Source: CAJQLB01 sp905479065
Lineage (GTDB): Bacteria; Bacteroidota; Bacteroidia; Flavobacteriales; Flavobacteriaceae
Assembly: GCA_943846735.1 (NCBI GenBank)
Contig: OX044364.1
Span: 1,302,001 to 1,366,000, forward strand
Direction of reading: 5' to 3'
DNA length: 64,000 nucleotides
The notes under the pieces are model-generated. The model saw nothing but the letters and a program-made list of their open reading frames with translations, was not told the DNA's origin and did no database searches. Shown one piece after another: positions 25,707 through 37,945 of the stretch. Within the stretch, counting starts at the first letter, position 1. The number at the start of each line of letters is the position of its first letter. Position numbers and translations under genes: made by a program.

Positions 25707-27101
25707 TTAAAAGAGTGTTCTTGTAAAAAAGAATACAAAAGCTCCAGCTAAAAATCCAATTAAAGCCAACCATGATATTTTTTTTAAATACCAGAAAAAA
25801 TCAATTTTTTCCATTCCCATTGCAACTACTCCAGCTGCCGATCCTATGATGAGCATACTGCCACCTGTACCAGCAGAATAAGCAATAAAGTGCCATAATT
25901 CATTGTCCAATGGCTCTGAAAACATACCTAAACTAGCAGCCACCAGCGGAACATTATCTATAACAGCTGACCCAACGCCTAATAGCAATACAACCAGATC
26001 AGACACTCCTCCGTCATGTATTTCTGTACCCAGCAACGGTGTATTCAGTTTTAAAAACGATGCAAAATCAAATAACACTCCGAGAGATTCTAATGCAGCA
26101 ACAGCCATTAATATTCCAAGAAAAAACAATATGCTTGGAAGTTCAATTTTAGAAAGAGAATGATGAACAGGACTGTGATGTGCATTCTCATCACTTTCCT
26201 CACTATCGATAACTGTTAAACTAAACTTTGAATTACTATAAATTTCTGCAAAAATAGCAACAACACCAAGTGCCAACATCATACCTACGTAGGGTGGTAA
26301 ATGAGTCACTACTTTAAAAATAGGCACAGATACAATCGCAGCGAGTCCTAAAAACAACATTGTTGAACTAAAATTACTTTTTGGTTTTCCTTTTGACTCT
26401 TTATCAACATCTATATATCCCTGAAAAGCCGGTAAAAATGTGGCAATCAAGGTTGGAACGGTCATACACACAAATGATGGCAATAGAAGATACCCTACCA
26501 AATATCCTGTACTCACTTTATTACCTATCCAAAGCATGGTCGTTGTGACATCCCCTATTGGTGACCAAGCACCTCCGGCATTAGCCGCAATAATGATTAA
26601 TCCAGCGTACCATATGCGGACATTTCTATCAATTATAATCTTTTGCAGAATTGAAATTAAAACAATTGTAGCAGTTAAATTATCAATGATTGCGGACAAT
26701 ACAAATGCAAGCATCGCAAAAATCCATAAAATTTGTGTTTTTTTCTTGGTTGTAATAAAACCTTTAATAGTTGAGAATCCGTCAAAATAGTCAATAATTT
26801 CTACAATTGTCATCGCTCCCAATAAAAACACTAATATCTCAGAAGTCTTTCCTAAGTGATGTAGTAAAGTTTCTTCTAGTAAGTGCATTCTATTCTCATG
26901 ATCTAAAGAGGTATAATCAGTCACTAATCCATGACTTGCTGAATCAAACCACTGCGTAAATGAGTCAATTCCTAGGGATATAAGAGCCCAACTAATTGCC
27001 ATCATTACCAAAGCAGGGATAAGCTTATCAATTTTAATATTATGTTCGAGAGTTATAGCGAGATAACCCACCACAAATACAATGATAATTGCTGCTTCCA
27101 T
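25707..27101 (-). CDS. nhaD: NhaD-type sodium/proton antiporter
   Basis: This 464-residue membrane protein of the ion-transporter superfamily has more than ten hydrophobic helices. Typical NhaD segments are LGAMTIVEIIDYFDGF, NLTATIVLISILQKI, IIAANAGGAWSPIGDVTTTMLWIGNKV, and SAVIDNVPLVAASLGMFS. It expels sodium in exchange for protons, suiting a marine habitat (inference). It is followed on the same strand by exbB after a 53-base gap without an obvious terminator. Confidence 0.92.
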   Translation of the reverse strand: MEAAIIIVFVVGYLAITLEHNIKIDKLIPALVMMAISWALISLGIDSFTQWFDSASHGLVTDYTSLDHENRMHLLEETLLHHLGKTSEILVFLLGAMTIVEIIDYFDGFSTIKGFITTKKKTQILWIFAMLAFVLSAIIDNLTATIVLISILQKIIIDRNVRIWYAGLIIIAANAGGAWSPIGDVTTTMLWIGNKVSTGYLVGYLLLPSFVCMTVPTLIATFLPAFQGYIDVDKESKGKPKSNFSSTMLFLGLAAIVSVPIFKVVTHLPPYVGMMLALGVVAIFAEIYSNSKFSLTVIDSEESDENAHHSPVHHSLSKIELPSILFFLGILMAVAALESLGVLFDFASFLKLNTPLLGTEIHDGGVSDLVVLLLGVGSAVIDNVPLVAASLGMFSEPLDNELWHFIAYSAGTGGSMLIIGSAAGVVAMGMEKIDFFWYLKKISWLALIGFLAGAFVFFFTRTLF

Positions 27102-27118
27102 TTGTTATCTATTTATAA

Positions 27119-28345
27119 TTATACCAGCTCACTTAGCGCTAGTGTAAAAGCAGTTTTACTAATTTCAGTTTTATGATGGTTGTGATCATAAATATTTTGT
27201 ATCGCTGTTTTTATGATATTTGAAGTATCATCAAAAATTGCCTCATCAGTCATTTCAACACGTCGTTCCATAAAGTAGGCAAAAACTCTTGCCATACCAC
27301 AGTTAGAAATGAAATCTGGAATTAAACTGACTTTACTGTCTGTGAATTCCATTATAGAACCAAAGAAAATTTCTTTATCTGCAAACGGGACATTCGCACC
27401 ACAAGAAATCACCTCTAAACCATTAACAATCAAAGAATCTATTTGTTGTTTTGTGATTAGTCGAGAGGCAGCACAGGGAGCAAAAATTTCTGCTTCAAGT
27501 GACCATATACTCTCATTAATTTCCTTAAACGGAATAAGATAATCACTCTCAAGGGTATTGCTTGTTTTTTCCAAAAATAAGTTTGTAATCTCTTCAAAGG
27601 TAAATCCGTTCTCACTAATTAAGCCACCAGCTATATCAATAATACCAACCACTTTCACACCCATTTTTGCTAAATAAAAAGCAGCTGCAGCACCAACATT
27701 TCCAAACCCTTGCACGATTGCCCTTTTATTAACTATCGATCCTCCATAAATATCGAAGTAGTGCCGAAGTGCCTCGGCAACACCAAAACCAGTAATCATA
27801 TCAGCAATTGTATATTTTTTTAATACATCTGGCGAATAATTTACATTATCTATGACTTTTATAACACCATGACGAAGTTGCCCAATACGATTAATTTTAT
27901 CAGCTTCTGTCGGCTTAAAATGTCCAGCAAAAACTCCCTCTTGAGGATGCCAAACTCCTGACTCTTCAGTTATTGGAATTACTTCATGAATCTCATCAAC
28001 ATTTAAATCACCTCCTGTTCCGTAATAACTTTTCAGCAAAGGTGAGACTGCTTTATACCATCGCTCCAATACTCCTTTTTTTCTCGGATCTTTAGGGTCA
28101 AAATTAATACCAGATTTAGCACCGCCTATGGCAGGGCCTGACACGGTAAACTTAATCTCCATTGTTTTCGCTAATGATAAAACCTCGTTCATGTCAAGAC
28201 CTTTACGCATCCGAGTTCCACCTCCTGCAGCACCTCCCCGTAACGAATTAATCACAGTCCAACCCTCAGCCTCTGTCTCCGGATCTTTCCAATTAAATAC
28301 AATTTCTGGTGCTTTTTTTTCGTACTTCTGAAGTAATTCTTTCAT
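27119..28345 (-). CDS. Glu/Leu/Phe/Val dehydrogenase family protein
   Basis: This 408-residue enzyme has the substrate and catalytic motif GPAIGGAKSGINFDP (the Lys before SGI), YYGTGGDLNVDE, and the Rossmann loop QGFGNVGAAAAFYL. It belongs to the superfamily that interconverts glutamate and 2-oxoglutarate or branched-chain amino acids and keto acids. The N terminus (PETEAEGWTVINSLRGGAAGGGTRM) differs from classical GdhA, so glutamate specificity is not certain. It sits just upstream of nhaD, 17 bases apart. Confidence 0.88.
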   Translation of the reverse strand: MKELLQKYEKKAPEIVFNWKDPETEAEGWTVINSLRGGAAGGGTRMRKGLDMNEVLSLAKTMEIKFTVSGPAIGGAKSGINFDPKDPRKKGVLERWYKAVSPLLKSYYGTGGDLNVDEIHEVIPITEESGVWHPQEGVFAGHFKPTEADKINRIGQLRHGVIKVIDNVNYSPDVLKKYTIADMITGFGVAEALRHYFDIYGGSIVNKRAIVQGFGNVGAAAAFYLAKMGVKVVGIIDIAGGLISENGFTFEEITNLFLEKTSNTLESDYLIPFKEINESIWSLEAEIFAPCAASRLITKQQIDSLIVNGLEVISCGANVPFADKEIFFGSIMEFTDSKVSLIPDFISNCGMARVFAYFMERRVEMTDEAIFDDTSNIIKTAIQNIYDHNHHKTEISKTAFTLALSELV

Positions 28346-28374
28346 ATGATTATCTCCAAGATTAATGTTGCTAA

Positions 28375-28382
28375 CAAATATA
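28375..28382 (-). promoter_or_regulatory. -7 promoter element for the dehydrogenase gene
   Basis: The minus strand reads TATATTTG, a perfect TAnnTTTG, 29 bases before the ATG at 28345. A properly spaced TTG is not visible. Confidence 0.5.
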
Positions 28383-28420
28383 AAAAACTAAATAAGTTTT
28401 GTTAAGATATAACTAAATAA

Positions 28421-29485
28421 TTAAGGCTTATAGATTATTCCTGAACTATGATCTACATTAGCACCAGTTACAGATTTCAAACAATTATTTTCCCCTCTTA
28501 ATTTTAACACCCCCAATAAGCCAAAAACTAGCGCCTCTTTATAATCGATGATATCTTCGGAAGGTATTACAATATTATGATGAGTTAACTCTTCTATTCT
28601 CTTCATTAAAAAAATATTATAGACACCGCCTCCAGTCATAAGGACAGATGCATGTTCTACTTTACTAATTTCCTTGGTAATTTGAACAGCACAATGCTCT
28701 ACATAGGTTCTCAATATATCACTCACCTCTAAATCACAGCTGTCTATTAACGGAATCACATCACTATTAACCCATTCGATACCTAAAGATTTTGGAAACT
28801 CTTTATTGTAAAAATTCAAGTTATTTAATTTATACAATAACGGCTTATTTAATTTTCCTGAAGCAGCCATCTGTCCGTCCATATCATAATGTAATCCTAA
28901 AGAAGAAACATAATAGTTGAGTACACAATTCACAGGGCAAATATCAAAAGCAATTCGATTACCCATCATGGTTCTCGAAATATTAGCAAACCCCCCAAGA
29001 TTGATACAAAAATCGTACTGAGAAAATAATAATTCATCTCCAATTGGGACCAAAGGCGCTCCCTGTCCTCCCAATTGAACATCTTGAATTCTGAAATCAC
29101 AAATAACCGTATGATTAGTTTGTGTACTCAATGACTGTTGATTTCCTATCTGATAAGTCAAACCTTCTTTTGGTTGGTGCAGTGCTGTATGGCCATGAGA
29201 GCAAATCGCGTCCAAATCACTGATATTATTGTTTTCAATAAATTGATTTATCAAATCTGAAATATGTATGGAATACTCTTGATCAATCTGTTCTAACGCT
29301 ACAGGTGATTTAAAAACTAAATTTTTTAAAACCTTTCTCCAGCTATCGCTGTACGGTATAGTTTCAGATGCTATAATTTTAAAAAACCATTTGTCCTTCA
29401 ATATAAATTGAACATAAGCCAGATCCAAACCATCCATTGAGGTTCCGGACATGACGCCAATCATTTTATATTTATTTTTTATCAT
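28421..29485 (-). CDS. anmK: Anhydro-N-acetylmuramic acid kinase
   Basis: This 354-residue sugar kinase has the ATP/sugar motif GVMSGTSMDGLDLAYVQF at the N terminus, ICSHGHTALHQP, CDFRIQDVQLGGQGAPLVPIGDELLF (partly quoted), INLGGFANIS, and ASVLMTGGGVYNIFLM. AnmK phosphorylates anhydroMurNAc during recycling of cell wall fragments. Its start diverges from the acyl-CoA dehydrogenase gene with 92 bases between. Confidence 0.95.
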   Translation of the reverse strand: MIKNKYKMIGVMSGTSMDGLDLAYVQFILKDKWFFKIIASETIPYSDSWRKVLKNLVFKSPVALEQIDQEYSIHISDLINQFIENNNISDLDAICSHGHTALHQPKEGLTYQIGNQQSLSTQTNHTVICDFRIQDVQLGGQGAPLVPIGDELLFSQYDFCINLGGFANISRTMMGNRIAFDICPVNCVLNYYVSSLGLHYDMDGQMAASGKLNKPLLYKLNNLNFYNKEFPKSLGIEWVNSDVIPLIDSCDLEVSDILRTYVEHCAVQITKEISKVEHASVLMTGGGVYNIFLMKRIEELTHHNIVIPSEDIIDYKEALVFGLLGVLKLRGENNCLKSVTGANVDHSSGIIYKP

Positions 29486-29532
29486 ATCATGTAAAAATAT
29501 GCATTTGTGTTAAAAAAAACGCAATAAAACTT

Positions 29533-29540
29533 TATCTTTG
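29533..29540 (+). promoter_or_regulatory. -7 promoter element for acyl-CoA dehydrogenase
   Basis: TATCTTTG matches TAnnTTTG, 37 bases before the ATG at 29578. The nearest TTG is 25 bases upstream, longer than usual. Confidence 0.45.
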
Positions 29541-29577
29541 CATACATTTTTTAACAATTCATCAATAAAATCTAAAA

Positions 29578-30720
29578 ATGAATTTTAACCTATCAGAAGA
29601 GCATCTAATGGTCAAGGACGCAGCAAGAGAGTTTGCTGTAAACGAATTATTACCTGGAGTTATCGATCGAGATAACAAGCAAGAATTCTCAAATGACTTG
29701 GTTAAAAAAATGGGAGATCTTGGTTTTATGGGTATTATGGTTAATCCTGAGTACGGTGGAAGCGGTATGGACACAATTTCTTATGTATTAATTATGGAAG
29801 AACTATCAAAAATAGATGCTTCAGCATCTGTAATTGTGTCTGTAAATAATTCATTAGTTTGTTATGGTCTTCAGGCTTTTGGCAATGAATCTCAAAAACA
29901 AAGATATCTCAGTAAATTAGCAACCGGAGTTTTTGTTGGGGCATTTTGCCTAAGCGAACCAGAAGCAGGAAGTGATGCGACATCACAAGCAACAACCGCC
30001 ATTGACAATGGAGATCATTATCTTTTAAATGGAACAAAAAACTGGATTACCAATGGTGGTCGCGCAGATATTTATATTGTTATAGCACAAACCAACAGAG
30101 ACAAAGGTCATAAAGGAATAAATGCGTTCATTGTAGAGAAAGGTATGCCCGGATTTGAGATTGGACCTAAAGAGGATAAATTAGGAATTCGTGGGAGCGA
30201 CACACATACTCTACAATTTAATGATGTTAAAGTTCCAAAAGAAAACAGAATAGGTGATGACGGCTTTGGATTTAAGTTTGCCATGAAAACGTTGTCAGGT
30301 GGCCGTATTGGTATTGCAGCTCAAGCTCTTGGAATCGCTTCAGGGGCCTACGATTTAGCTTTAAAATACTCGAAGGAACGTAAAGCATTTGGAACTGAAA
30401 TTCATAATCATCAGGCAATTGCCTTTAAATTAGCAGACATGTACACAGAAATTGAAGCTGCAAGACATATGGTTATGAAAGCTGCATGGGACAAAGACAA
30501 CGGCCATAATTATGATTTATCAAGTGCAATGGCAAAGTTATATGCAAGTAAAGTGGCCATGGAACAAACCGTCGAGGCCGTTCAAATTTTAGGAGGAAAT
30601 GGTTTTGTTAAAGAATACCATGTTGAACGGATGATGCGTGATGCAAAAATTACCCAAATTTATGAAGGAACAAGTGAAATACAAAAAATTGTGATTTCTA
30701 GAAGTATCATTAAATCATAA
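29578..30720 (+). CDS. Acyl-CoA dehydrogenase
   Basis: This 380-residue flavoenzyme has the signature segments of short-chain acyl-CoA dehydrogenases: FCLSEPEAGSDA, NGTKNWITNGG, GIRGSDTHTLQF, YSKERKAFGTEI, QILGGNGFVKEYHVERMMRDAKI (partly quoted) and the catalytic-base region IYEGTSEIQ with its Glu. It oxidises acyl-CoA to trans-2-enoyl-CoA, probably for fatty acid or branched-chain amino acid breakdown. It stands alone, convergent with the AsmA-like gene 24 bases away. Confidence 0.95.
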   Translation: MNFNLSEEHLMVKDAAREFAVNELLPGVIDRDNKQEFSNDLVKKMGDLGFMGIMVNPEYGGSGMDTISYVLIMEELSKIDASASVIVSVNNSLVCYGLQAFGNESQKQRYLSKLATGVFVGAFCLSEPEAGSDATSQATTAIDNGDHYLLNGTKNWITNGGRADIYIVIAQTNRDKGHKGINAFIVEKGMPGFEIGPKEDKLGIRGSDTHTLQFNDVKVPKENRIGDDGFGFKFAMKTLSGGRIGIAAQALGIASGAYDLALKYSKERKAFGTEIHNHQAIAFKLADMYTEIEAARHMVMKAAWDKDNGHNYDLSSAMAKLYASKVAMEQTVEAVQILGGNGFVKEYHVERMMRDAKITQIYEGTSEIQKIVISRSIIKS

Positions 30721-30743
30721 TACGTTCTTTATTTATCGTAGCG

Positions 30744-32381
30744 TCACTTCAATCTACGAACTCGTTTTCTGACAGGAGTAATTGTATTAATAATTCCGTT
30801 TTGAATTGTTTTCCATAGATAACTTCCAAGCCCCTTAAATTCATCTCTCTTAAAGTTCATCCTAACTGTCTTTATTTTACCTCGTTTATTCGGATTTGAC
30901 TTACGAATTAATCCGTTGGCGATAGAAGTTAATAAATGATTCTCAGAACTTTTTTTAGATTTTAAAATACTGGCATGCAAATTTTTATAAAGCATTGTCA
31001 TCTCGCCTTTTGATTGAATGTCATCACTCTCAAATTTAAAATCAATCTTATGTAATTCTCCACTTAGGATCTTTAGTCCTAAAATTGGGTAAAGAACCTT
31101 ATCCAAGGTGTGAAATTTGAATGAGCCTACATACCCTTCCCAAAACATTTTATTGTCTTTTTTGGACAGAGAGTTTTCCAATTTTAAACGAACAGGAGCA
31201 TTTCCCATCAATCGACCTTGTAATGACATATTGAGATTTAGATTTTCATTACTATAATTTTTGATATTATTTATTTGGGCATTAATTCTATTTATATAAA
31301 ATTGCACTATTGTGTCTTTATGGGGAATTTGTTCTCTTACAGTTATCTTAGAATTCCTAATATTAACATGATCAATAGAAATAGGAAACGTAAGCTGTTT
31401 TAAGTGTGAAATTGGTAATTTAATTTTCTTGAGCTTATTTTGAGGCTTTCTCTTGTCTTTATAAATAGACACATCGAATCCTGATAAATCAATCGACGAT
31501 GATGTGAACGTTTTGTTGATTAAAAAAGATGATAAATCAACACCAGTAATTGCTAAGGTATCAAAGGATGTATGGTATATTTCTTGACTATATTGAAATT
31601 TATCAGCAAGCAATTTTTCGCTTAGTGTTGGATATATCGTAATATTTTTAGCCTTTATAAGTTGATCAGTAACACTCGCATGAAAATTATCAAAGGATAA
31701 CTTATAATTCTGTTTATCAAAAAGTACCGATCCTTTGTCCAAGTTAAAATCTACTTCAATATCCTTCAGATAAAATTTACCATCATTGGCCTTTTTTAAT
31801 GACAAATCATCCATTTGAAAATTTAATGGAGTTGTGTGAAAAATTAAATTATTTTGAATAGTGTTAATAGGTTGTTCTAAATTAAAGACGGTATTTCTAA
31901 AGGTCATTTTACTTACATCGATACTATTGATGTCGTCAGCAATAAAATAACTTGTCGTTGACCGTTTTCTAGAGGTGTTACTATCTGATTTTAAATCGGT
32001 AGCTGTTGACATAATTCTTAAATTATCATATACAATACCATCTATTACAATTGATTTATTAAATAGTAACGCGGTGAAACTTATACCTTCAAATGTGAGT
32101 CGGTCTAGTGCAACATTAAACAATTGTTTATGTGCACGTATATGAGAAATGTCTACTGTTGAATGTATATGGATACTATCAATTATCAATCTACTCCTAA
32201 ATATTGACGAAGAAATAGAGCCCATCGTTAATTGATATTCGGTATTGTTCTGATTACCTAGTAAACCATTAAGTTTTGAAGTGACTGTTTTTTCTAAATA
32301 GTTATTTATAAGCGAGGTTGACATCAGTATAACTGAAACAACTATGAATATTATGAGATAAAACTTTTTAGTTATCGCCAC
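30744..32381 (-). CDS. AsmA/DUF748-like inner-membrane protein, function unknown
   Basis: This 545-residue protein has one N-terminal membrane anchor (FYLIIFIVVSVILMSTSLIN) and a large periplasmic beta-rich domain. Repeated phrases of the form 'SIHIHSTVDISHIRAHK', 'ISFTALLFNKSIVIDG' and 'VDFNLDKGSVLF' resemble AsmA-like lipid-bridge proteins. The C terminus (MNFKRDEFKGLGSYLWKTI) is basic. I do not recognise a specific family. AsmA-like proteins are thought to help move lipids between membranes, which is inference here. It is convergent with the acyl-CoA dehydrogenase gene. Confidence 0.7.
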   Translation of the reverse strand: MAITKKFYLIIFIVVSVILMSTSLINNYLEKTVTSKLNGLLGNQNNTEYQLTMGSISSSIFRSRLIIDSIHIHSTVDISHIRAHKQLFNVALDRLTFEGISFTALLFNKSIVIDGIVYDNLRIMSTATDLKSDSNTSRKRSTTSYFIADDINSIDVSKMTFRNTVFNLEQPINTIQNNLIFHTTPLNFQMDDLSLKKANDGKFYLKDIEVDFNLDKGSVLFDKQNYKLSFDNFHASVTDQLIKAKNITIYPTLSEKLLADKFQYSQEIYHTSFDTLAITGVDLSSFLINKTFTSSSIDLSGFDVSIYKDKRKPQNKLKKIKLPISHLKQLTFPISIDHVNIRNSKITVREQIPHKDTIVQFYINRINAQINNIKNYSNENLNLNMSLQGRLMGNAPVRLKLENSLSKKDNKMFWEGYVGSFKFHTLDKVLYPILGLKILSGELHKIDFKFESDDIQSKGEMTMLYKNLHASILKSKKSSENHLLTSIANGLIRKSNPNKRGKIKTVRMNFKRDEFKGLGSYLWKTIQNGIINTITPVRKRVRRLK

Positions 32382-32417
32382 CCTTTTATGTTTGGATTAA
32401 TTATTTACCAATATAAC

Positions 32418-32452
32418 ACAAAAAACCCTTACTAAATACATAGTAAGGGTTT
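32418..32452 (-). terminator. Terminator of the rRNA operon
   Basis: On the minus strand AAACCCTTACT, an 8-base loop and AGTAAGGGTTT are followed by a T-run (A-run on the plus strand at 32418-32425). It lies just 8 bases beyond the 3' end of 5S rRNA. Confidence 0.85.
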
Positions 32453-32458
32453 CAAAAA

Positions 32459-32562
32459 AGGCGGTGACCTACTCTTCCACAAGTGTAGTACCATCGGCGC
32501 AAATGGGCTTAACTTCTCTGTTCGGAATGGTAAGAGGTGAGCCCCATCGCTATAACCACCTT
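32459..32562 (-). rRNA. rrf: 5S ribosomal RNA
   Basis: The minus strand starts near AAGGTGGTTATAGCGATGGGG and ends near GAAGAGTAGGTCACCGCC, whose ends pair (GGTGG with CCGCC). Length of about 104 bases and position after 23S fit 5S rRNA. Ends are placed to within a few bases. Confidence 0.92.
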
Positions 32563-32661
32563 AAACTTTTGGTTGTTATAAATAAGCAACACTAATATCT
32601 TAACATATTGAAAAAGGATAATGAATAACGTAATTTAATGTATGTACTCTTAAAAAAACAG

Positions 32662-35492
<2,831 letters not shown>

Positions 35493-35712
35493 TTTTGCTT
35501 TTTTAATGAGTTACTATCTAGCCTATAATTTTCGATTCATAATAATAAATTATTAATCCCCTACACCTTATAAACTAAATGTTCTTAGAATAATTAAAAG
35601 CTCGTAAACTCAATTATTCTAATATTAAATTACAGAATTAGATAAATCTAATTCTTTATTTCATGTATCTTTTTCAATATGTCAATGAACGTTAATCGCA
35701 TAACGCGATTCG
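35493..35712 (-). other. Spacer between tRNA-Ala and 23S rRNA
   Basis: This 220-base AT-rich internal transcribed spacer holds no gene that I can see. It includes the 5'-flank of 23S rRNA that pairs with the 3'-flank during RNase III processing in related operons. Confidence 0.7.
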
Positions 35713-35786
35713 TGGAGAATATCGGAGTCGAACCGATGACCTCCTGCGTGCAAGGCAGGCGCTCTAGCCAGCTGAGCTAATCCCCC
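35713..35786 (-). tRNA. tRNA-Ala (anticodon TGC)
   Basis: The minus strand folds as a 74-base cloverleaf: acceptor GGGGGAT/ATTCTCC, D-arm GCTC/GAGC, anticodon stem CCTGC/GCAGG with loop CTTGCAC (anticodon TGC) and T-loop TTCGACT in stem ATCGG/CCGAT. The discriminator is A. It sits in the 16S-23S spacer. Confidence 0.96.
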
Positions 35787-35793
35787 AATTTAA

Positions 35794-35830
35794 ATTCAGA
35801 ACTATGAATTCAGAACTGTGAATTGTGAAT
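35794..35830. repeat. 14-bp tandem repeat between tRNA-Ala and tRNA-Ile
   Basis: ATTCAGAACTATGA, then ATTCAGAACTGTGA, then a partial ATTGTGA form 2.5 copies in tandem in the 88-base gap between the two spacer tRNAs. Confidence 0.8.
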
Positions 35831-35874
35831 CCCATCTCCTAGAATTTCCTTTATATTAAACCAAAAAAAATTAG

Positions 35875-35948
35875 TAGTCTCAGGCAGACTCGAACTGCCG
35901 ACCTCTACATTATCAGTGTAGCGCTCTAACCAGCTGAGCTATGAGACT
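35875..35948 (-). tRNA. tRNA-Ile (anticodon GAT)
   Basis: The minus strand folds as a 74-base cloverleaf: acceptor AGTCTCA/TGAGACT, D-arm GCTC/GAGC, anticodon stem CTACA/TGTAG with loop CTGATAA (anticodon GAT) and T-loop TTCGAGT in stem GGCAG/CTGCC. The discriminator is A and CCA is not encoded. Confidence 0.96.
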
Positions 35949-36036
35949 CTACTTTTTTTCTTAGTTATACTTTAATTAACAGCGGTGAGAATAAACTATC
36001 TCTTTCCTTAAATACTACCTCTAGTCGTCTTTCTCT

Positions 36037-37561
<1,525 letters not shown>

Positions 37562-37741
37562 AAATTTTTAAGCAACTTGCGTTACTAACTTCTTTAACAA
37601 CCAAAGGATATTAATTGTACTCAAAATGGTTTATTCTCTGTAATAATTAAATCGTTTCCAATTTAATTTCTTACGCTGTCAATCAATATGTTTAATGAAC
37701 TTTTTTCTCTTTTCTTAAGACCTTTAATCCTTAAGCGGGTG

Positions 37742-37772
37742 CAAATATAAAACCCTTTTTTTATTCCTACAA
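37742..37772 (-). promoter_or_regulatory. rRNA operon promoter P1 (proximal): TTG-N20-TATATTTG
   Basis: On the minus strand TTG (37772-37770) is followed by 20 bases and TATATTTG (37749-37742), then GC. It is a full match to the Bacteroidota promoter pattern and lies about 180 bases upstream of 16S. Confidence 0.8.
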
Positions 37773-37871
37773 TCCTTTTATTACTTTTTTTAAATTATTT
37801 TTTCCAATCATAACTCCAAGATCGTAAACTGTAACAAAAACAAACATATAATGCCCATTTTATCAAGGCCG

Positions 37872-37901
37872 CAAATATAAAACCTCCTGATAACTATCCA
37901 A
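37872..37901 (-). promoter_or_regulatory. rRNA operon promoter P2 (distal): TTTG-N19-TATATTTG
   Basis: On the minus strand TTG (37901-37899, preceded by T) is followed by 19 bases and TATATTTG (37879-37872). It is 130 bases upstream of the proximal box and has the same TATATTTGC core preceded by GGTTT or GGTTTTA-like sequence. Confidence 0.8.
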
Positions 37902-37945
37902 ACTTATTTTAATCTATTTTTAACAACAATCAAAACAATCTTAAA

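Noticed and set aside
29505..29532. Possible -33 TTG for the acyl-CoA dehydrogenase promoter
   Set aside because: The spacing is 25 bases, outside the 19-21 seen in the clear promoters of this window.
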